DNA of 64,000 nucleotides, taken from contig JACKPT010000014.1 of NCBI GenBank assembly GCA_024233345.1, positions 21,442-85,441 of the forward strand, read 5' to 3'. Source of the stretch: Verrucomicrobiota bacterium. GTDB taxonomy: Bacteria > Verrucomicrobiota > Kiritimatiellia > CAIVKH01. The notes below the pieces were generated by a model, which was not told where the DNA came from, did no database searches, and saw nothing but the letters and a program-made list of their open reading frames with translations. Positions within the stretch are counted from its first letter, which is position 1. Each line of letters begins with the position of its first letter. This document shows, piece after piece, positions 61,489 to 64,000 of the stretch. The translations under genes and the position numbers were made by a program.

Positions 61489-62247
61489 TTACAGCCGCAC
61501 CTCGATTCCTTTTGCTCTCATGTGTTCTTTGGCCTCGCGGATGGTAAACTCCCCAAAATGAAAAATCGAAGCAGCAAGGACCGCGTCCGCGCCGCCTTCG
61601 ACCACGGCTTCACAGAGGTGGTCCAACGTTCCCGCGCCCCCGGAGGCAATCACCGGCACCCCCACCGCATCCGACACCGCCCGGGTCAGGGCGAGGTCAT
61701 AGCCGTCCTTGGTCCCGTCGGCATCCATGCTGGTCAACAGGATTTCCCCGGCACCCCGATCGACGCCCTCCCGGGCCCACGCGATGGCATCCCGTTCCAC
61801 CGGCTTGCGGCCCCCGTGGGTATAGACAGTCCATCCGCCCTCGTCATTCCTACGCGCATCGATAGCGAGCACAATGCATTGGCTGCCAAATTGCCGGGAG
61901 GTTTCGTCGATGATGTCCGGCTGGTTCAGGGCGGCGGTGTTCAGCGAAACTTTATCCGCACCCGCCAACAACATCTTCCGCACATCCGCAGCGGTCCGGA
62001 TGCCGCCGCCCACCGTCAACGGCATAAACACCTGGGCCGCCACCGCCTTGACCACCTCAACAATGGTGTCGCGGACTTCATGAGAAGCGGTGATGTCGAG
62101 AAAGGTCAGCTCGTCCGCCCCCTGGGTCTCGTAGGCCCGGGCTGCCTCCACCGGATCCCCGGCATCGCGCAGTTCGACAAACTTGACCCCCTTGACCACC
62201 CGCCCCCCGGCGATGTCCAAACAGGGTATAATTCGTTTTGCTAACAT
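61489..62247 (-). CDS. hisF: Imidazole glycerol phosphate synthase, cyclase subunit
   Basis: ATG 62247 (MLAKRIIPCLDIAGGRVVKG) gives 252 residues, the family length. VPVIASGGAGTLDHL, LTVGGGIRTAADVRK and catalytic Asp positions in PCLDIAGG and LTSMDADGTKDGYD are conserved. It makes IGP and AICAR with the HisH amidotransferase, which is not in this window. The start lies 16 nt after the T run of the attenuator terminator. The frame stays open upstream through the leader, which is not coding for HisF. Confidence 0.97.
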   Translation of the reverse strand: MLAKRIIPCLDIAGGRVVKGVKFVELRDAGDPVEAARAYETQGADELTFLDITASHEVRDTIVEVVKAVAAQVFMPLTVGGGIRTAADVRKMLLAGADKVSLNTAALNQPDIIDETSRQFGSQCIVLAIDARRNDEGGWTVYTHGGRKPVERDAIAWAREGVDRGAGEILLTSMDADGTKDGYDLALTRAVSDAVGVPVIASGGAGTLDHLCEAVVEGGADAVLAASIFHFGEFTIREAKEHMRAKGIEVRL

Positions 62248-62262
62248 GTGATTCAATCCAAT

Positions 62263-62291
62263 AAAAAAACCCCGGCAGAGTACCGGGGTTT
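62263..62291 (-). terminator. Attenuator terminator before hisF
   Basis: On the minus strand, AAACCCCGG (62291-62283), a 7-nt loop, CCGGGGTTT (62275-62267) and four more T's (62266-62263). Its 5' arm shares 62291-62286 with the 3' arm of the antiterminator, so only one can form. Confidence 0.85.
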
Positions 62292-62335
62292 CAACGTTTG
62301 ACGAGACCTCAACGGTCAGGCTTTCGTTGAAACCC
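62286..62335 (-). promoter_or_regulatory. Candidate antiterminator stem of the his-trp attenuator
   Basis: GGGTTTCAACG (62335-62325, inside codons 12-15 of the leader ORF) is perfectly complementary over 11 bp to CGTTGAAACCC (62296-62286). The 28-nt loop contains a GACC-GTTGA-GGTC mini-hairpin. When it forms, the terminator's 5' arm is sequestered. Confidence 0.7.
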
Positions 62336-62369
62336 TTCCCCGCCAGAGATGCCATCCGTTTAAATTCAT
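62316..62369 (-). CDS. Leader peptide with Trp-His-Leu-Trp (attenuation peptide)
   Basis: ATG 62369 to TGA 62316 encodes 17 residues, MNLNGWHLWRGRVSTKA. Trp codons at positions 6 and 9 and a His codon at 7 precede the antiterminator's 5' arm. A ribosome stalled for lack of charged tRNA-Trp would leave that arm free, allow the antiterminator and permit transcription of hisF-hisI-trpE-trpG. A ribosome reaching the stop codon would cover it and let the terminator form. The start codon is 6 nt after a -10 box, so the transcript is probably leaderless. The call is inferred from structure and codon content; it is short and unverified. Confidence 0.75.
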   Translation of the reverse strand: MNLNGWHLWRGRVSTKA

Positions 62370-62375
62370 GCCCAC

Positions 62376-62403
62376 AGCATACGGTTCCGGGGCCATCGGG
62401 CAA
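62376..62403 (-). promoter_or_regulatory. Promoter of the his-trp operon leader
   Basis: On the minus strand, TTGCCC (62403-62398), a 16-nt spacer and TATGCT (62381-62376), 6 nt before the leader-peptide ATG. The geometry matches the rnhC and TIGR03790-type promoters. Confidence 0.55.
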
Positions 62404-62429
62404 GCGCTTTTTAACCAGAACATTCCCCC

Positions 62430-62468
62430 CCCTTGTTCCGGACATCTTCCCGGACTACAGAACAAGGG
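62430..62468. repeat. Inverted repeat downstream of the MscS gene
   Basis: CCCTTGTTC (62430-62438) and GAACAAGGG (62460-62468), a 9-bp stem around a CCGG-containing inner hairpin. It lies between the MscS stop and the his-trp promoter and has no T run. It may be a weak terminator or RNA-stabilising 3' end. Confidence 0.5.
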
Positions 62469-62543
62469 TTGTGTTCTCTGTGGCCATCGCCGGGTTGAAC
62501 GGGTTCCCAGCGGCGCAAGTACGCAGGGGGCCTATTGACCGCA

Positions 62544-64000
62544 TCAAGCTGACGGGGGCGGTTTCACCGCAGGGGCTTCGTACCACTTTTCCGGGGGCAC
62601 CAGCTTGGGTTCGTCGGGGTCGTTTTCGTAGTTCGGGGTCATGATCTGGACCCCGTGCGTATTGAACACATCCTGGATATTGCGGTGCAGGTTGGTGGCC
62701 ACCGCCATCATCTTCTTCGGGTCGTCACAATAGACATTGATCTCGTAGGTCACCGCAAAATCCCCAAGCGCCTTCTGGAGGACAAACGGCGGCGGGTCCT
62801 TCTTCGCGCCTTCGGTCATGGCGGCCGCCTCTTGTAGCATCGCCTCAACCTGCCGCCACGGGGTCTCGTAGCCGATGCCGACTGTGGTATGGACAATCAA
62901 TCCCCCGGTTGCAGCGAGGTTGCTGTAATTGATCACATCCCGGGACAGGATTTCCGAATTGGGGATCACGATGTCCTCGTTTTTCAGCGAGCGCAGCCGG
63001 GTGATCAGCATACGGATCTCCTCGACATCCCCGAGGTGGTCCCCCACCCGGATCCGGTCACCCAGCTTAAAGGCCTTGCGATAGGTCATGGTGTAGCCGG
63101 CAATCAGATTCCCGACCAGCGAGGACGACCCCAGCGACAGCACCACCCCCATGAATACCGAAATACCCTTGAACGCACTGGAGTCCGACCCCGGGATGTA
63201 GGGATAGGCGGCAACAAGGGAGAAAATAATGATCGCCACCCGGGCCAGCCGGTACGTCGGCATTGACCATTCTGGCTCGAAGCTCGCCCATTGAACCACA
63301 CCGCGCTCAACATTGAGGAAGAGTAGCTTGACCACCCGGAGCAGGTAGCGAACCACCACAAACAGGATGATCAGAAAGATCAGGTTGGGGAGATAGCCGA
63401 TCACCCCACCCCAGATCACCTGAAGCGGAGAGACCAGCATCTCCAGCAAGGCCAATCCGGTCCGCCGGGTCCAGGGGAACAGGGTCAAAACCCGCTGCAG
63501 GTAGAGGTAAATCGCAAACGCGATCACCACCAACCGAAGGACATCCATCACCCCGCGATACACCGCCCAGATATGCTGGCGGCGCACGATCTCGAACGAT
63601 TGGATCTGAACCCCCTTCTCCAGCTTGGCGACCACCTGGGCTTGGATGATCGCGCTGACCCGGCGATGGATCCTGCCCAGTATCCACAGCAGGACCACGA
63701 AAACCACGGTTGTGAGGAGAGCGCGGATCACACGCGCTACCACCACCGAAGGCATCCGCTCGTGGCGGTAGCGTTCGATCGCCTCGAGTATCCGGGTATG
63801 AAAAACCGCTGCCGACAGATCCGGGCTGAGCCCGGTCAGTTTGGCATCCTCGTCGAGCACTCTGACAATCAGCAGGTCGCCCGCCATGATACTTCGATCC
63901 TGACCCTCGACCACCAACTGGATCTCATTGGTGGTGATGGCGGGATCGCGGGCCAAGGTCCGGATCCGCTCTGCGATTTCCCCAGCCCGGCGGGACGCGG
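62544..64000 (-). CDS. MscS-family mechanosensitive channel (N-terminus outside window)
   Basis: The reading frame is open to the right edge, so the gene is truncated by the window; at least 485 residues are visible. Four to five membrane helices are followed by the pore helix and MscS beta-domain: SLGSSSLVGNLIAGYTMTYR, KAFKLGDRIRVGDHLGDVEE, LITRLRSLKNEDIVIPNSEI and NYSNLAATGGLIVHTTVGIG. A cytoplasmic alpha/beta domain (ALGDFAVTYEINVYCDDPKK) and a Pro-rich tail close it. The N-terminal portion (RAGEIAERIRTLARDP) looks like a periplasmic domain found in larger MscS homologues. It probably releases solutes on hypo-osmotic shock. Confidence 0.93.
   Translation of the reverse strand, partial: ASRRAGEIAERIRTLARDPAITTNEIQLVVEGQDRSIMAGDLLIVRVLDEDAKLTGLSPDLSAAVFHTRILEAIERYRHERMPSVVVARVIRALLTTVVFVVLLWILGRIHRRVSAIIQAQVVAKLEKGVQIQSFEIVRRQHIWAVYRGVMDVLRLVVIAFAIYLYLQRVLTLFPWTRRTGLALLEMLVSPLQVIWGGVIGYLPNLIFLIILFVVVRYLLRVVKLLFLNVERGVVQWASFEPEWSMPTYRLARVAIIIFSLVAAYPYIPGSDSSAFKGISVFMGVVLSLGSSSLVGNLIAGYTMTYRKAFKLGDRIRVGDHLGDVEEIRMLITRLRSLKNEDIVIPNSEILSRDVINYSNLAATGGLIVHTTVGIGYETPWRQVEAMLQEAAAMTEGAKKDPPPFVLQKALGDFAVTYEINVYCDDPKKMMAVATNLHRNIQDVFNTHGVQIMTPNYENDPDEPKLVPPEKWYEAPAVKPPPSA

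Noticed and set aside
62248..62445. N-terminal extension of HisF by 66 codons
   Set aside because: The extension passes through the attenuator terminator and promoter and has no family similarity; HisF proteins start at MLAKRIIPCLD.
1..64000. tRNA, rRNA, CRISPR array, insertion sequence or prophage
   Set aside because: I looked for cloverleaf-like gaps, regularly spaced repeats, transposase or integrase motifs and phage genes and saw none.

Overview
The window is about 64 kb of GC-rich bacterial chromosome with dense, tightly overlapping genes. Exosortase and EpsI genes, PEP-CTERM proteins, a TIGR03790-type protein, beta-helix proteins with paired dockerin-like modules and an RNase HIII point to the PVC superphylum (Kiritimatiellota or Verrucomicrobiota). 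That placement is inferred from gene content only. I found no rRNA, tRNA, CRISPR array, transposase or phage gene.

Layout. 1-16906 is an exopolysaccharide locus: a DUF362 protein end, six glycosyltransferases, a polymerase/ligase-like membrane protein, a sulfotransferase, an exosortase-EpsI pair, an initiating sugar-phosphate transferase, and a WbpB/WbpD/WbpE-like amino-sugar set interrupted by an acyl carrier protein, an SDR reductase and an acyl ligase. 17071-29454 holds three very large secreted beta-helix proteins in tandem and a TIGR03790-type protein. 29417-36184 (minus) is the export half of the polysaccharide system: a secreted SLH-like protein, an outer-membrane barrel, a BY-kinase/Wzc, a Wza-like lipoprotein and an O-antigen-ligase/TPR protein. 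36429-44906 mixes housekeeping genes (RNase HIII, FAH hydrolase, HU, DJ-1) with a giant membrane-TPR protein, two PEP-CTERM proteins and a secreted repeat protein. 45520-51859 has an orphan CHASE histidine kinase, rplM-rpsI, mnmA, an ECF sigma/zinc-motif pair and a MATE transporter. 52044-55703 is a second small glycosyltransferase operon. 55759-58825 (minus) holds a TPR protein, a ceramidase-family protein and an AvtA-like aminotransferase. 58896-62247 (minus) is hisF-hisI-trpE-trpG, and an MscS-family channel runs off the right edge.

The most notable observations are these. (1) In front of hisF lies what reads as a complete tryptophan-type transcription attenuator: a 17-residue leader peptide with Trp-His-Leu-Trp, an antiterminator stem whose 5' arm is inside the leader ORF, and an overlapping terminator with a T run. 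(2) The exosortase has Ala where the family's catalytic Cys should be, although canonical PEP-CTERM proteins are encoded in the same window. (3) At least seven genes have a sigma70-like -10 box only 6-9 nt before the start codon and no Shine-Dalgarno sequence, which predicts common leaderless transcription. (4) An ACP/reductase/ligase cassette inside an amino-sugar pathway suggests an unusual N-acyl sugar. All calls come from reading the sequence; no database search was made.
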